Origin: an uncultured Oscillospiraceae bacterium
GTDB lineage: Bacteria; Bacillota; Clostridia; Oscillospirales; Acutalibacteraceae
Length of the DNA stretch: 54,488 nucleotides
Assembly: GCA_902492045.1 (NCBI GenBank)
Contig: CABUKB010000011.1
Coordinates: forward strand, 1-54,488
Reading direction: 5' to 3'
In this document: positions 17,298 to 25,816 of the stretch, in pieces
Position numbering within the stretch: position 1 is the first letter of the stretch
Layout: every line of letters starts with the position of its first letter
Notes under the pieces: model-generated
What the model was told of the DNA's origin: nothing
The model's input: only the letters and a program-made list of their open reading frames with translations
Database searches by the model: none
Translations under genes and position numbers: made by a program

Positions 17298-19067
17298 TTA
17301 GGCCTCCCTCGATACTTTCCACTGAACGGAAGTTTGATAATCTTTCCACATTTTGCTGAACAGGCCGCCCTTCTCAAGCAGTTCCTGGCAGGTTCCGCTT
17401 TCTGCGATCTCGCCCTTTTTGATGACGTATATGCGGTCAACATGGGCGATGGTGGATAGACGGTGGGCAATCATCATCACGGTTTTGCCTTTCGAGAGAT
17501 TTGAAAAAGCAGCCTGAACTTTCGCTTCGTTGTCGGGGTCGGCGAAAGCCGTCGCTTCGTCGAGAATCAGGATCGGTGTATTTTTCAACATCACGCGGGC
17601 AATGGCGATACGCTGCTGTTCACCGCCGGAGAGGAAAACGCCATTTGTGCCGATCACGGTATCCACGCCATCCTTCAATTTCGCTAGAATATCCGCGCAC
17701 TGGGCATTTTCAAGGGCTTTCAGCACTTCCTCGCGGGTGGCGCCGGGCCTGCCCATCCGCACGTTTTCCAGTATGGACGCTTTGATGAGGCGGCTGTTTT
17801 GGAATACAAACGATACCGTATTCATCAATTCTGTTTTGGGGATATCCTTTACATTCACGCCGCCGATTTTCACCGTGCCGCGTTGGGGATCAAAAAAGCG
17901 GGAGATCACATTGGCAAGGGTCGTCTTGCCTCCTCCGGACGGACCGACAAAGGCCACCGTCTGCCCGGAGGGGATGGTAAGAGATAGGTTTTCGAGCGCG
18001 TTTTTTTGACCGTCGTAACTGAAACAGACGTTTTCCAGTACCACGGAGCTGTCCTTGGGAAACTGCGGGCGGGTTGTTTCTTTTAGTGGTTCTAAATTCA
18101 AAACGCTGTCGATCCGTTGAAGGGCATCCCCGACAATCATGGCGTTTTCGCTTTGGAACATGATTTTAGTCAGCGTGACGGAAATGATCGGCGTGATGAT
18201 GATATAGAAGATCAAATTGAGCAAAAACTCGCTTGTCACGCCGCTTCGTGTAAAGAGCAGTGCGCCGGCAATCAGGAACGCGAACACGCTGTTGATTGCG
18301 GCCGTATAAAATATCATGGGGGCACGAAGCTGCTTGGTATAGGCGATCACCCATTTTTGGTAGCGGTCAATCGAACCTTTGAACTTCTTGAAGGTAAAGA
18401 TCGTCTGACCAAAAGTTTTCACCACCGGGATACCCCGCACATATTCCACCGCTTCATTGGACATATCGTCCAATGCATTTTGATACTCTTTCATTTTCTG
18501 CTGCATCTTAGCCCCGGTCATACTCATCATAATGAGAAAACCGAGGAAAACCGGCGCAAGGCTCAAAAGTCCCAGACGCCAGTCAAAGACAAACAGCAGG
18601 ATGACAAGGCCGCAGGGCGTGGCAATCGCCCCGGCTCTGTCCGGAAGCTGATGGGCCAGATAGGTTTCGGTCGCCGCACTGGATTCATTGACGATTTTTC
18701 GCAGTTTGCCGCTGCCGAAGTTCTCGGCAAAACCGAGCGGAAGGTTGACGATATGTCGCATCGTGTGGATACGCATGTTGGCTGCAATGCGGAATGCCCC
18801 CATATGGGAACACATCAAAGCGGCGATATAAACCAAAACGGCGAGTATGGCATATAGTACGGCCATGCAGCCGTTTTGTGTCAGATTCTCCGCATGGTCA
18901 AAATTAGGCGCAACTTCTAAAACCTCCTGCATAATCCGCCATATGTACCAATAGGGCACAAGCGCGATGAGGGCACTGACGGCGGATAATATCCAGGATG
19001 CATAGGTCAAGTATTTATGCCTTCCCGCATATCCCAGCAAACGCGACAGATTGGATGGTTTTTTCAA
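17298..19067 (-). CDS. ABC transporter, exporter-fold permease/ATPase (first of pair), TTG start
   Basis: First half-transporter of the pair, 589 residues: six helices in about 1-310, Walker A GPSGGGKTT near 365, signature LSGGEQQR near 470, Walker B LILDEATAFADP. AAAAGGAGGAATTC followed by TTG at 19065-19067 fixes a TTG start (LKKPSNLSRLL); the only upstream ATG in frame would lie inside the operator palindrome and lacks a ribosome site. A perfect 22-bp palindrome lies 62 bases upstream. The gene ends 4 bases before its partner. Substrate unknown; the shared half-site with feoA hints at iron or siderophore traffic. Confidence 0.87.
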   Translation of the reverse strand: MKKPSNLSRLLGYAGRHKYLTYASWILSAVSALIALVPYWYIWRIMQEVLEVAPNFDHAENLTQNGCMAVLYAILAVLVYIAALMCSHMGAFRIAANMRIHTMRHIVNLPLGFAENFGSGKLRKIVNESSAATETYLAHQLPDRAGAIATPCGLVILLFVFDWRLGLLSLAPVFLGFLIMMSMTGAKMQQKMKEYQNALDDMSNEAVEYVRGIPVVKTFGQTIFTFKKFKGSIDRYQKWVIAYTKQLRAPMIFYTAAINSVFAFLIAGALLFTRSGVTSEFLLNLIFYIIITPIISVTLTKIMFQSENAMIVGDALQRIDSVLNLEPLKETTRPQFPKDSSVVLENVCFSYDGQKNALENLSLTIPSGQTVAFVGPSGGGKTTLANVISRFFDPQRGTVKIGGVNVKDIPKTELMNTVSFVFQNSRLIKASILENVRMGRPGATREEVLKALENAQCADILAKLKDGVDTVIGTNGVFLSGGEQQRIAIARVMLKNTPILILDEATAFADPDNEAKVQAAFSNLSKGKTVMMIAHRLSTIAHVDRIYVIKKGEIAESGTCQELLEKGGLFSKMWKDYQTSVQWKVSREA

Positions 19068-19128
19068 AAAGAATTCCTCCTTTTCGCTAGTCCTATGATT
19101 GAGAAGGCATTTTGCCTTCCAACAGGCC

Positions 19129-19150
19129 AAAGTTAGTTATAACTAACTTT
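19129..19150. promoter_or_regulatory. Perfect 22-bp palindrome ahead of the ABC pair
   Basis: Left arm AAAGTTAGTTA (19129-19139) and exact complement TAACTAACTTT (19140-19150). It lies between the TetR stop and the ABC start, where the operon promoter should be. It could be the TetR operator or a metal-regulator site; it shares the AAAGTTAG half with the feoA operator and does not resemble the inverted repeat ahead of the TetR gene. Confidence 0.75.
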
Positions 19151-19170
19151 ATGCTAAAAATTATGGAGCA

Positions 19171-19788
19171 TTACTGCCCCAGAATTTTCATCCACCCGGC
19201 GGTGTAGAAATCCCGCATTTCGTTGAGATAATTTTCCGCTTCCTTCAGCGGCATATCGTGGATAATCAATTCAAAAAAAGCTTTAAACATCCCGGTAATG
19301 AGAATATGCTCCAGCCGCGGGTCGATCCGAGGGGAAGGGTATCCGAGTTCCTCCAAAACCGATTGATAAGCATGCGTGCCCTCGATTTCAATATCCACCA
19401 TCTCATCAATCAGTCCGGCAAAGCGCGTTCCCTCTGAGCAGCAGAGGATCAGCTTGAATTCGGGCAAATGCTCGTAGGCATAGTACAGCATATCGAACAT
19501 ACAAAGCCCGGAGATATTTCCAAGGCATTCCGGCTGCTTTTCATGGGGAAGGGCGGCAAACTCCTTTTGGGCTTTTTGGAAGCGGTCTATGATATAGCGA
19601 TAATGTTCGCCCACCAACGCCTCGAATAAGCCTTCCTTGCTTTTATAATAACCGTAAAACGCGCCGGTTGTCATCCCGGCGGTTTTGACAATGTTCCGCA
19701 GGGATGCCGTCTGAAAGCCTTTTTCCAAAAACTCTGCCAAGGCGGCTCGATGAATGCTGTCCAGCGTGGTTGAATGTTCTGCCGACAT
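19171..19788 (-). CDS. TetR/AcrR-family transcriptional regulator
   Basis: A 205-residue repressor. The N-terminal helix-turn-helix spans about 8-55 (AALAEFLEKGFQTASLRNIVKTAGMTTGAFYGYYKSKEGLFEALV region, with the typical GAFYGYYKSKEGLF end). The remaining helices form the ligand-binding and dimer domain, without recognisable ligand residues. ATG 19788 follows GAGGGTTTTTCT. It is encoded on the same strand just upstream of the ABC half-transporters, with the 22-bp palindrome between them, so it probably controls that pair and itself. Confidence 0.9.
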   Translation of the reverse strand: MSAEHSTTLDSIHRAALAEFLEKGFQTASLRNIVKTAGMTTGAFYGYYKSKEGLFEALVGEHYRYIIDRFQKAQKEFAALPHEKQPECLGNISGLCMFDMLYYAYEHLPEFKLILCCSEGTRFAGLIDEMVDIEIEGTHAYQSVLEELGYPSPRIDPRLEHILITGMFKAFFELIIHDMPLKEAENYLNEMRDFYTAGWMKILGQ

Positions 19789-19804
19789 AGAAAAACCCTC
19801 ATAT

Positions 19805-19826
19805 AGCAGTGTTATATATCACGGTT
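19805..19826. promoter_or_regulatory. Imperfect inverted repeat ahead of the TetR gene
   Basis: On the minus strand GTGATATATAACAC (two symmetric mismatches from perfect) sits about 20 bases upstream of the TetR start, next to a TATAAT-like word. Candidate autoregulatory operator. Confidence 0.45.
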
Positions 19827-19946
19827 ATATTATAATTCCCTGATGGTCGCCTGTCAAGCAGAAATTTCATGCGTAGAAAAACTGGAAAACCACTGCGGGA
19901 GGTTTGGATAATGTGTGTGGAATCGGTCCTACAAGAGCTGTCCAGG

Positions 19947-20666
19947 CTATCCGATGATTGCCGGCATCATATTGGGATAGATTATGGTCATGAAATCGTC
20001 GGGATAATGCCGGTCGAGAAATTCCTCCATGGCGTTGGCCGGCGGTACACCCTCATCCCGTGCAGTCCACCGGGCCACGGCGAGGCCCGAAATGATGGTG
20101 TTTAAAACCATGAACACTAGGAGTATCCAGGTCAGAATCTTCCCGGCGGAATTCGGAATCTTCTCAATGAGGCGCGTCATCAGAGGGAACAGGTTTTTCA
20201 CCCATAAAAGGGCGAGGATTCCCCAGAACATCGAATACATGACATTGATCCGGCCGTTTAAGTTGAGCGGCATGTGGTCATATTTCCAGGATACCGTTCC
20301 CAACAGAGCTTCCTGAACGAGACTGCATATGTACTCAAATACGCTGCCGATGACAAATCCGCCGAGAAACACCCACAGATCCCGCTTGCCTCTGAGCCAG
20401 TATAATCCGAGAGTCATGACCAGAGCACCGAACCCGTATACCAGGTTGAAGGGGCCGTAAATCAGTCCATGCCGGCTTTCGAAGCGGTGGCGGGTTACGA
20501 GGCAGTACAGGGTCTCGATCACCACGCCGAGGAAGCAGCCGACAAAGAAAATCCAGAAGAGTTTGTAAAAGTTCAGGCCATGTGCAAAGGATTTTACGGG
20601 TTTGACTTGGATGGGACGCGGGTTCACAACGACGTTGACTTCTCGTTTTGGGGTGGTTACAGCCAT
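19947..20666 (-). CDS. CmpB-type putative ABC-transporter membrane protein (DUF1113)
   Basis: A 239-residue integral membrane protein with about five to six hydrophobic segments after a polar N-terminus of about 35 residues. Conserved family features are FFVGCFLGVVIETLYC followed by a basic loop, HGLIYGPFNLVYGFGA and FEYICSLVQEALLGTVSWKYDHMP, all found in the ABC_trans_CmpB family common in Clostridia. Despite the family name the transport role is unproven. GAGGAGGAAAC precedes ATG 20666. It lies between the TetR gene and cardiolipin synthase on the same strand, with separate spacing, and no shared operon is obvious. Confidence 0.85.
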   Translation of the reverse strand: MAVTTPKREVNVVVNPRPIQVKPVKSFAHGLNFYKLFWIFFVGCFLGVVIETLYCLVTRHRFESRHGLIYGPFNLVYGFGALVMTLGLYWLRGKRDLWVFLGGFVIGSVFEYICSLVQEALLGTVSWKYDHMPLNLNGRINVMYSMFWGILALLWVKNLFPLMTRLIEKIPNSAGKILTWILLVFMVLNTIISGLAVARWTARDEGVPPANAMEEFLDRHYPDDFMTIIYPNMMPAIIG

Positions 20667-20885
20667 GTGGTTTCCTCCTCATTTCCGAGCTGTTTAAAAG
20701 CAAAGCCATATGGTATCGGTTCAAAGCCGGTTCTGTTTTCAAAGGGATGCCATACACGGACGGATGGCCCGCCTCAGTGGTTCGACCGAAAGGGCGGTCT
20801 GCCGCCAATCCCCCGATACAGGGCTCCGGTTCACACGTTATGAAAGGATATAGCGGCGTCTGTCCTTGAGCCGACGGACCGCCAT

Positions 20886-22421
20886 TTACATCAGAGGGGC
20901 GAAAACCCGCAAGACGGCTCTCCCAAGCCGGCGCAACAGGGAAACCCGGCGGCAGTCCTCGAGTGTGACCGGCTGACACAGATGAAGGGTCTGCAAATAA
21001 TCGTTCTTGACAGCCGAAACGCTGGAGGTTCGATAGAGCAGAACACCGCATTCGAAATGCAGATACAGGCTGCGGTAATCGAGATTGACGGTCCCAACCG
21101 TAGCGTATTCGTCGTCTACCACAAAGGTTTTGGCATGGACGAAGCCGGGCGTATATTCATAAATGCGCACACCGCTTTCGAGGAGCATTTCGTAATAGGC
21201 ACGGGTTACGGCATGAACATACCATTTGTCCGGAATATGGGGCGTGACGATCCGGACGTCCACACCCGATTTCGCCGCTATTCGCAGCGCCGTGGCCATT
21301 TCGTTGTCTAGAATCAGGTAGGGGGTGTTGATATACACATACCGCTTTGCCCGGTTGATAAGATTGAGGTAAACCGTTTCACCGACCGATTCGTCATCGA
21401 GCGGGTTATCCGAATAGGGCTGCACATACCCGTCGCTTTTTATCTGTTCGGTCATATGCACCGACGGCTTATAAGGGGTAAAATCCTCGTCGATGCCGTG
21501 AATATAGTCCCACATGGATAAAAACATAACGGTCAAATTCCAAACGGCGTCTCCTTTGAGCAGGACGGCGGTATCCTTCCAATGCCCGTGTTTTTCATAG
21601 GCGTTGATATACTCGTCCGCCAGGTTGATGCCTCCCGTAAAACCGGTATGCCCGTCGATCACGCAGATTTTGCGGTGATCCCGGTTGTTGAGCCGGGAGG
21701 TCAGGACGGGAACAAACGGGTTGAATACACAGCATTGAATGCCGAGGGATTCGAGCTTGCGGTCGTAGCGGTAGGGCAGCGTCATGATGCACCCCATATC
21801 GTCGTAGATCAGCCGTACTTCCACGCCCTGCTTGACTTTTTCTTTGAGGATTTCCAAAATGGTGTTCCACATCACCCCTTCCTGGATGATAAAATATTCC
21901 AAAAAGATATAATGTTTGGCTTTGGAGAGTTCTTCTTTGAGCCGCTCAAACTTGGCCTCCCCTATAGGAAGATATTCCGTAAAGGTATTCTTATATACCG
22001 GCGAATAGGCATATTTTTGAATATATTGCACCTGTACCGCCGCTTCTTCGCTCTGCGAATGGATTTCATCGAGGAGATCATCCTGAGCCGACAATTCTTG
22101 CCGCATTTTGACCTCCATGCGGCGCATTTTGGCCTTGGTCTGCCGGCTTAACCGTTTTCCACCGAGGATGAGATAAAACAAAACCCCAAAGATCGGCACA
22201 AGAAGAATCGGGATGATCCAGGCGATTTTGTATCCCGGATTGCTGTCCCCGTTGACGATTTTGAGAACCGTCGCCAGGCTCAAGGCCACGCAGACGGCGT
22301 AAAAATAGACATAGTATTCGTTGAATTTCACCAGCATCAAAACCAGCAGGCCTGCCTGAAAAGCGAGCGCCAATGCCACGAGCACAACCCGGTGAAACAG
22401 AAATTTCAGTAATTTTTTCAT
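20886..22421 (-). CDS. cls: Cardiolipin synthase (two HKD domains)
   Basis: Makes cardiolipin from phosphatidylglycerol at the membrane. The 511-residue protein has two N-terminal membrane helices (about 10-60) then two phospholipase-D motifs: HRKICVID near residue 225 and HAKTFVVD near 400, each HxKxxxxD with the following GGINLADEY and TVNLDYRS. The frame extends 85 codons upstream, but ATG 22421 with GGGAGGGAGTCC gives the usual N-terminus. Length agrees with ClsA of Bacillota (about 480-510). It is transcribed alone, divergent from the metallophosphoesterase. Confidence 0.94.
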   Translation of the reverse strand: MKKLLKFLFHRVVLVALALAFQAGLLVLMLVKFNEYYVYFYAVCVALSLATVLKIVNGDSNPGYKIAWIIPILLVPIFGVLFYLILGGKRLSRQTKAKMRRMEVKMRQELSAQDDLLDEIHSQSEEAAVQVQYIQKYAYSPVYKNTFTEYLPIGEAKFERLKEELSKAKHYIFLEYFIIQEGVMWNTILEILKEKVKQGVEVRLIYDDMGCIMTLPYRYDRKLESLGIQCCVFNPFVPVLTSRLNNRDHRKICVIDGHTGFTGGINLADEYINAYEKHGHWKDTAVLLKGDAVWNLTVMFLSMWDYIHGIDEDFTPYKPSVHMTEQIKSDGYVQPYSDNPLDDESVGETVYLNLINRAKRYVYINTPYLILDNEMATALRIAAKSGVDVRIVTPHIPDKWYVHAVTRAYYEMLLESGVRIYEYTPGFVHAKTFVVDDEYATVGTVNLDYRSLYLHFECGVLLYRTSSVSAVKNDYLQTLHLCQPVTLEDCRRVSLLRRLGRAVLRVFAPLM

Positions 22422-22727
22422 CGGACTCCCTCCCGACATTATTTCGGCTACCTGCCGGCCATGATAAATATTCGCCCCTTGTTCACAAAAAATACACAAT
22501 AAAAACATTTTATCATGGAACCGGCAAAAAGAAAAGGAAAAGTTCAAATTGCGCCAAAATTCGACAGGCAGTGCTGAGAACACAGCGAAGCCGATGCCCG
22601 GGCACCGGCTCGGTACAGATGGCGAATAAGCAGCCGGGGTTGCGAAAGAGGTCCCTGAAATGGTATATTCATCCACATAGCCACATAAAATACTATGGAC
22701 AAGCCGGATCGGGGACGGTGAAAGGCA
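22422..22727. other. Divergent intergenic region, cls / metallophosphoesterase
   Basis: 306 bases holding both promoters presumably. I see A/T-rich words such as ATAAAATACTATGG near 22685 upstream of the plus-strand gene but no convincing promoter pair, repeat or RNA. Confidence 0.4.
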
Positions 22728-23777
22728 ATGAAAAGAATACGGTCAACATACCGGCGCCCGGGGCATATATGGCCCCGTCTGGCCCTTTTTCTGATCCTAG
22801 GTTTCGCAGCGATAGGACTGGCGGCGATTTTTTCGGCCGGAAGCTGGTGGCCGGAACTCCGCCGCGCGCTCACGCAGAATCCACTGCCGGTTTCTTCCAA
22901 CGGGATGGTATTGCCGGAGGGAGGGCAGGGAGGAGGGGACTTGTCAGACGGCCGTTCTGAGGAAGCCATACCCTCTTTTTCCATCGCCTGGATCAGCGAT
23001 ACGCAGGTTTATGCCGAGAGTTATCCCTCGACTTTCACAGCCATGACCACATGGGTAGAGGAGCGGCGGGCCGTCCGTAATATCCAGGCCCTCGTGCATA
23101 CGGGGGATGTCGTCAATAACCGCAAAAGCGAAAGCCAGTGGGAAAACGCCGTTGAGGCGATGAACCGGCTGCGACTGCCTGTTTTGATCGCCGCCGGAAA
23201 CCACGATGTCTGGACCCCGGAGACCGATTACCGCTATTTTTCCCGGTATTTTGGAAAATCCAACGACCCGGAAACCGTGACATGGCAGGAAGGCCAGGGA
23301 CAATATCGCCGGATATCCGTGGGGGATATGAACCTTCTGCTGTTGACACTGGGATATGGAACCGGAGCGGAGGGGATCGCCTGGGCGGATGCCGTTTTGT
23401 CTGAGTATCCCGACCATTTTGCGGTGCTTGGATTTCACAGTTACATGCACGAAACGGGGACACTCAGCACTCTCGGGAAGACCCTATACCAGGAACTCGT
23501 CGAGCCCCATCCGAATGTGCGGCTGGTCTTGTGCGGGCATTACCACGCGGTAGGACGGCACGACAGGCCGATCGACGACGACGCGGACGGGGTTCCCGAC
23601 CGCACGGTGGTACAGCTTCTCGCGGATTATCAGGGAAATGAGGAAGGCGGCGGCGGATTTCTCCGGCTGCTGACCTTTGATGCGGACCTGGGCGAGGTCC
23701 GGGTGGAGACCTATTCACCGTTTCTGGAGGCCGATGCGTATGCCGAGGACCCCTTTTCCTTTCCGCTCGAATGGTAG
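22728..23777 (+). CDS. Membrane-anchored calcineurin-like metallophosphoesterase
   Basis: A 349-residue protein with an uncleaved signal/anchor (about 17-38), a Gly-rich linker and a metallophosphoesterase domain from about 82. Metal-site motifs in order are SDTQ (replacing the usual DxH), HTGDVVN near 122, AAGNHD near 163, LGFHSYMH near 235 and CGHYH near 270. The SDTQ variant is common in this subfamily. A DDDADGVPD stretch near 285 resembles a calcium-binding loop. It probably acts outside the membrane on a phosphoester or pyrophosphate; the substrate is unknown. The start follows GGTGAAAGGCA. Confidence 0.82.
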   Translation: MKRIRSTYRRPGHIWPRLALFLILGFAAIGLAAIFSAGSWWPELRRALTQNPLPVSSNGMVLPEGGQGGGDLSDGRSEEAIPSFSIAWISDTQVYAESYPSTFTAMTTWVEERRAVRNIQALVHTGDVVNNRKSESQWENAVEAMNRLRLPVLIAAGNHDVWTPETDYRYFSRYFGKSNDPETVTWQEGQGQYRRISVGDMNLLLLTLGYGTGAEGIAWADAVLSEYPDHFAVLGFHSYMHETGTLSTLGKTLYQELVEPHPNVRLVLCGHYHAVGRHDRPIDDDADGVPDRTVVQLLADYQGNEEGGGGFLRLLTFDADLGEVRVETYSPFLEADAYAEDPFSFPLEW

Positions 23778-23821
23778 AAGTCCGCTGTTGTCTCCGTCCC
23801 TTTTTATTAAGAGAAACAACC

Positions 23822-23861
23822 GATCCCCCGGAAGGCGGTACGCACCGCCTTCCGGGGGATC
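23822..23861. terminator. Bidirectional terminator
   Basis: Perfect 18-base arms (23822-23839 and 23844-23861) around ACGC, between the convergent phosphoesterase and glycosyltransferase genes. No long T run on either side. Confidence 0.7.
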
Positions 23862-23866
23862 TCCGT

Positions 23867-24931
23867 TTAGACGGGTTCTTCTTTGCGGGATTTGCCGCGA
23901 AAAACGAATAGGCGCTGCATCAACATGCTGAACACAAACAACAGCGTCTCGGTCAACAACTTCGCGATCCATGGCGGGATGCCACACCATTCGTGGAAAA
24001 ACATCAGCAAGGCGGTGTTGAAAAGCAAAACAAAGGCTACAACCGCATAATACTTTAGAACCGAGATCAGCAGACGGCTTTTATCCTGAAAAACCAGCCG
24101 GCGGTTGAGGATGAAATTTAAGGTGGAACTGGCGGCCCTGGCCAGGACATTCCCCGCACCCAATGGGGAAATACCCGTTAGGGCGGCAAAGGCTGTACGA
24201 GACAGCATGGCATAAAAGAACTGCGATAAGAAATAATCCACCCCAAAACTCAAAAGCGCCACGCCTGTGTATTTTATGACGGCTGACCCGAGATACAGGT
24301 AACGGCGAAATGACCGCCGTTCGGCGGCGGACCGTCTCAGGCGAACCGCCTTCACCGGCACTTCCAGTACGGGGATCTGTCTCCGGATGCAGTCAATCAA
24401 AGAGGTCACATCGTATTCGGTTCCTTCTCCCCGGCAGTTCAGCAGATCCGGGATGTGTTCGGCGGAAAAAGCCCTCAGTCCGGTCCCGGCGTCCTGGAGT
24501 TTGGAGCCGCTGGCGAAAGCAAAGACATAGCGAAACACGGTGTCGGCCAAGCGGCTGGACAGAGGATTTCTGCCGGTGTACCGCCTGGAACCGAGAATAT
24601 AAGCATGGGGATGTTCCGATAAAGCCTCGCCGACCGCTAAAACCTCCTCGACAGCGCAGGAACCGCCGTCATCGGCAATCACGATTCCCGATTCGTCGGG
24701 ATAGGCGGTTTGAATATAAGCCAATGCGGTTTTGAGCGACCGTCCCCGTCCCATATGGTGGGAATGCCGCAAAACGACGCCGGCGGATTCAATCGCTTTG
24801 AATATAGAAGCCTTGTCCGGAGAACTGCCGTCGTCCACCACCAGGACCGTGTAGGCCGTCTTTTCCCGCAACTGGCACACAAATTCTATCAGCTGGGCGT
24901 CCGGCTGATAGGTGGGTATCACAATAATCAC
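23867..24931 (-). CDS. Glycosyltransferase family 2 - GtrA fusion
   Basis: A 354-residue two-domain protein. The N-terminal half (1-205) is a GT2 domain of the dolichol-phosphate mannosyltransferase type (VIPTYQP, VVDDGSS at 32-38, GRGRSLKTALAYI, IVIADDGGS, GTGLRAF). The C-terminal half (225-345) has four membrane helices of the GtrA type with LNFILNRRLVFQ and LMQRLFVFRGK. Separate GtrB and GtrA proteins normally make and flip lipid-linked sugars for envelope glycosylation; here they are one chain. The start is GTG 24931 behind GAGGGGGC; no ATG fits the N-terminus. Single gene, sugar unknown. Confidence 0.88.
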   Translation of the reverse strand: MIIVIPTYQPDAQLIEFVCQLREKTAYTVLVVDDGSSPDKASIFKAIESAGVVLRHSHHMGRGRSLKTALAYIQTAYPDESGIVIADDGGSCAVEEVLAVGEALSEHPHAYILGSRRYTGRNPLSSRLADTVFRYVFAFASGSKLQDAGTGLRAFSAEHIPDLLNCRGEGTEYDVTSLIDCIRRQIPVLEVPVKAVRLRRSAAERRSFRRYLYLGSAVIKYTGVALLSFGVDYFLSQFFYAMLSRTAFAALTGISPLGAGNVLARAASSTLNFILNRRLVFQDKSRLLISVLKYYAVVAFVLLFNTALLMFFHEWCGIPPWIAKLLTETLLFVFSMLMQRLFVFRGKSRKEEPV

Positions 24932-25115
24932 GTTACCGCCCCCTCATACAGCGCCCTTGATCGACATTATACACGATAGATTTTGAAAAACCCAGTGAAA
25001 AGATTCGGAATTTTTGGGAAAGAGGCTAAACGTCCGCAAAATAGACAAAATCCCCTGTGGACGATCGGTTTTCGCCCTCCATCCCTACAAATTTTATGGG
25101 GAGGATGAATACGCC

Positions 25116-25144
25116 TTGCATTTTTTGGGGTTTTGCAATACAAT
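25116..25144 (+). promoter_or_regulatory. purE operon promoter
   Basis: TTGCAT (25116-25121), 17 bases, TACAAT (25139-25144). Transcription would begin near 25152, giving a leader of about 135 nt before purE. Confidence 0.75.
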
Positions 25145-25174
25145 GGACATGTATTTTGACAGGAGGTTGTCGAC

Positions 25175-25264
25175 GTGCGCCAGGCTTGCGGAAAGACGGA
25201 CGAGAGCCGCCGGAAAAAGCAGGCTGCAGCGCCGTGTGCCGCAGCCTGCTTTTTTCCGGTCTGA
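25175..25264 (+). CDS. Candidate 29-codon leader peptide of the pur operon
   Basis: An unannotated short frame starting at GTG 25175, with ACAGGAGG ending about 8 bases upstream, reads MRQACGKTDESRR then KKQAAAPCAAACFFPV and stops at TGA just after the attenuator. It lies wholly in the purE leader, and its second half overlaps both arms of the terminator stem. The strong ribosome site so close to the promoter, in a region otherwise without a gene, argues that ribosomes load here and affect terminator folding. The peptide itself resembles nothing I know. Alternatively the AGGAGG is only part of an RNA fold. Confidence 0.4.
   Translation: MRQACGKTDESRRKKQAAAPCAAACFFPV
25210..25258 (+). terminator. 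Attenuator upstream of purE
   Basis: CCGG-A5-GCAGGCTGC pairs with GCAGCCTGC-T6-CCGG: an 18-bp stem with one bulged base and the T6 inside the 3' arm. It sits about 30 bases before the purE start codon, so read-through must be controlled or partial. No known purine, PRPP or ZTP riboswitch consensus was recognised upstream. Confidence 0.75.
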
Positions 25265-25286
25265 TTGTAAAGAAAGGGCGAATGTC

Positions 25287-25802
25287 ATGACTCAAGCGTC
25301 TTCAAAAGTGGCGGTCATCATGGGCAGTGACAGTGATCTGCCGGTCGTAGGAAAAGCCATTGATACCCTCAAATCACTCGGTATCCCGGTGGAGGCTCAT
25401 GTGATGAGCGCTCACCGCACGCCGGACAAGGCGGCTTCGTTTGCCTCCACTGCGGCAGAAAACGGTTTTGGCGTGATTATTGCCGCGGCGGGAAAAGCGG
25501 CGCATCTTGCGGGGGTTCTGGCGGCTCATACGGTATTGCCGGTCATCGGCATCCCGGTTAAATCCTCCACATTGGACGGACTGGATGCTCTGCTCTCCAC
25601 GGTGCAGATGCCTTCCGGCATCCCGGTCGCGACGGTGGCGATTGACGGAGCGGAAAATGCCGCTCTTCTCGCCGCTCAGATGCTGGCCCTTTCCGACGAA
25701 GGGCTGCGCCGGAAACTCTTGGATAAAAAGGCCGATATGGCCAGCGGTGTCGAGGAAAAAGACCGCCGGCTTGCCGAGACCCTTGGCGAGAAAATTCTGT
25801 AA
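25287..25802 (+). CDS. purE: N5-carboxyaminoimidazole ribonucleotide mutase
   Basis: Converts N5-CAIR to CAIR in purine synthesis. The 171-residue protein has GSDSD near residue 13, the SAHRTPDKAASF helix near 41, and AAGKAAHLAG near 72 in place of the usual AGGAAHLPG. It is of the size and pattern of class I PurE, which needs PurK; no purK is in the window. The frame runs 91 codons further upstream through the leader, but the family N-terminus and GAAAGGGCG before ATG 25287 fix the start. It is first of eight purine genes on one strand. Confidence 0.93.
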   Translation: MTQASSKVAVIMGSDSDLPVVGKAIDTLKSLGIPVEAHVMSAHRTPDKAASFASTAAENGFGVIIAAAGKAAHLAGVLAAHTVLPVIGIPVKSSTLDGLDALLSTVQMPSGIPVATVAIDGAENAALLAAQMLALSDEGLRRKLLDKKADMASGVEEKDRRLAETLGEKIL

Positions 25803-25816
25803 AGGAGCCGATCGAC

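Noticed and set aside
25145..25290. Purine, PRPP, guanidine or ZTP riboswitch ahead of purE
   Set aside because: A GGACGAG word recalls guanidine aptamers, but neither that nor other consensus cores are complete; the leader is too short for most.
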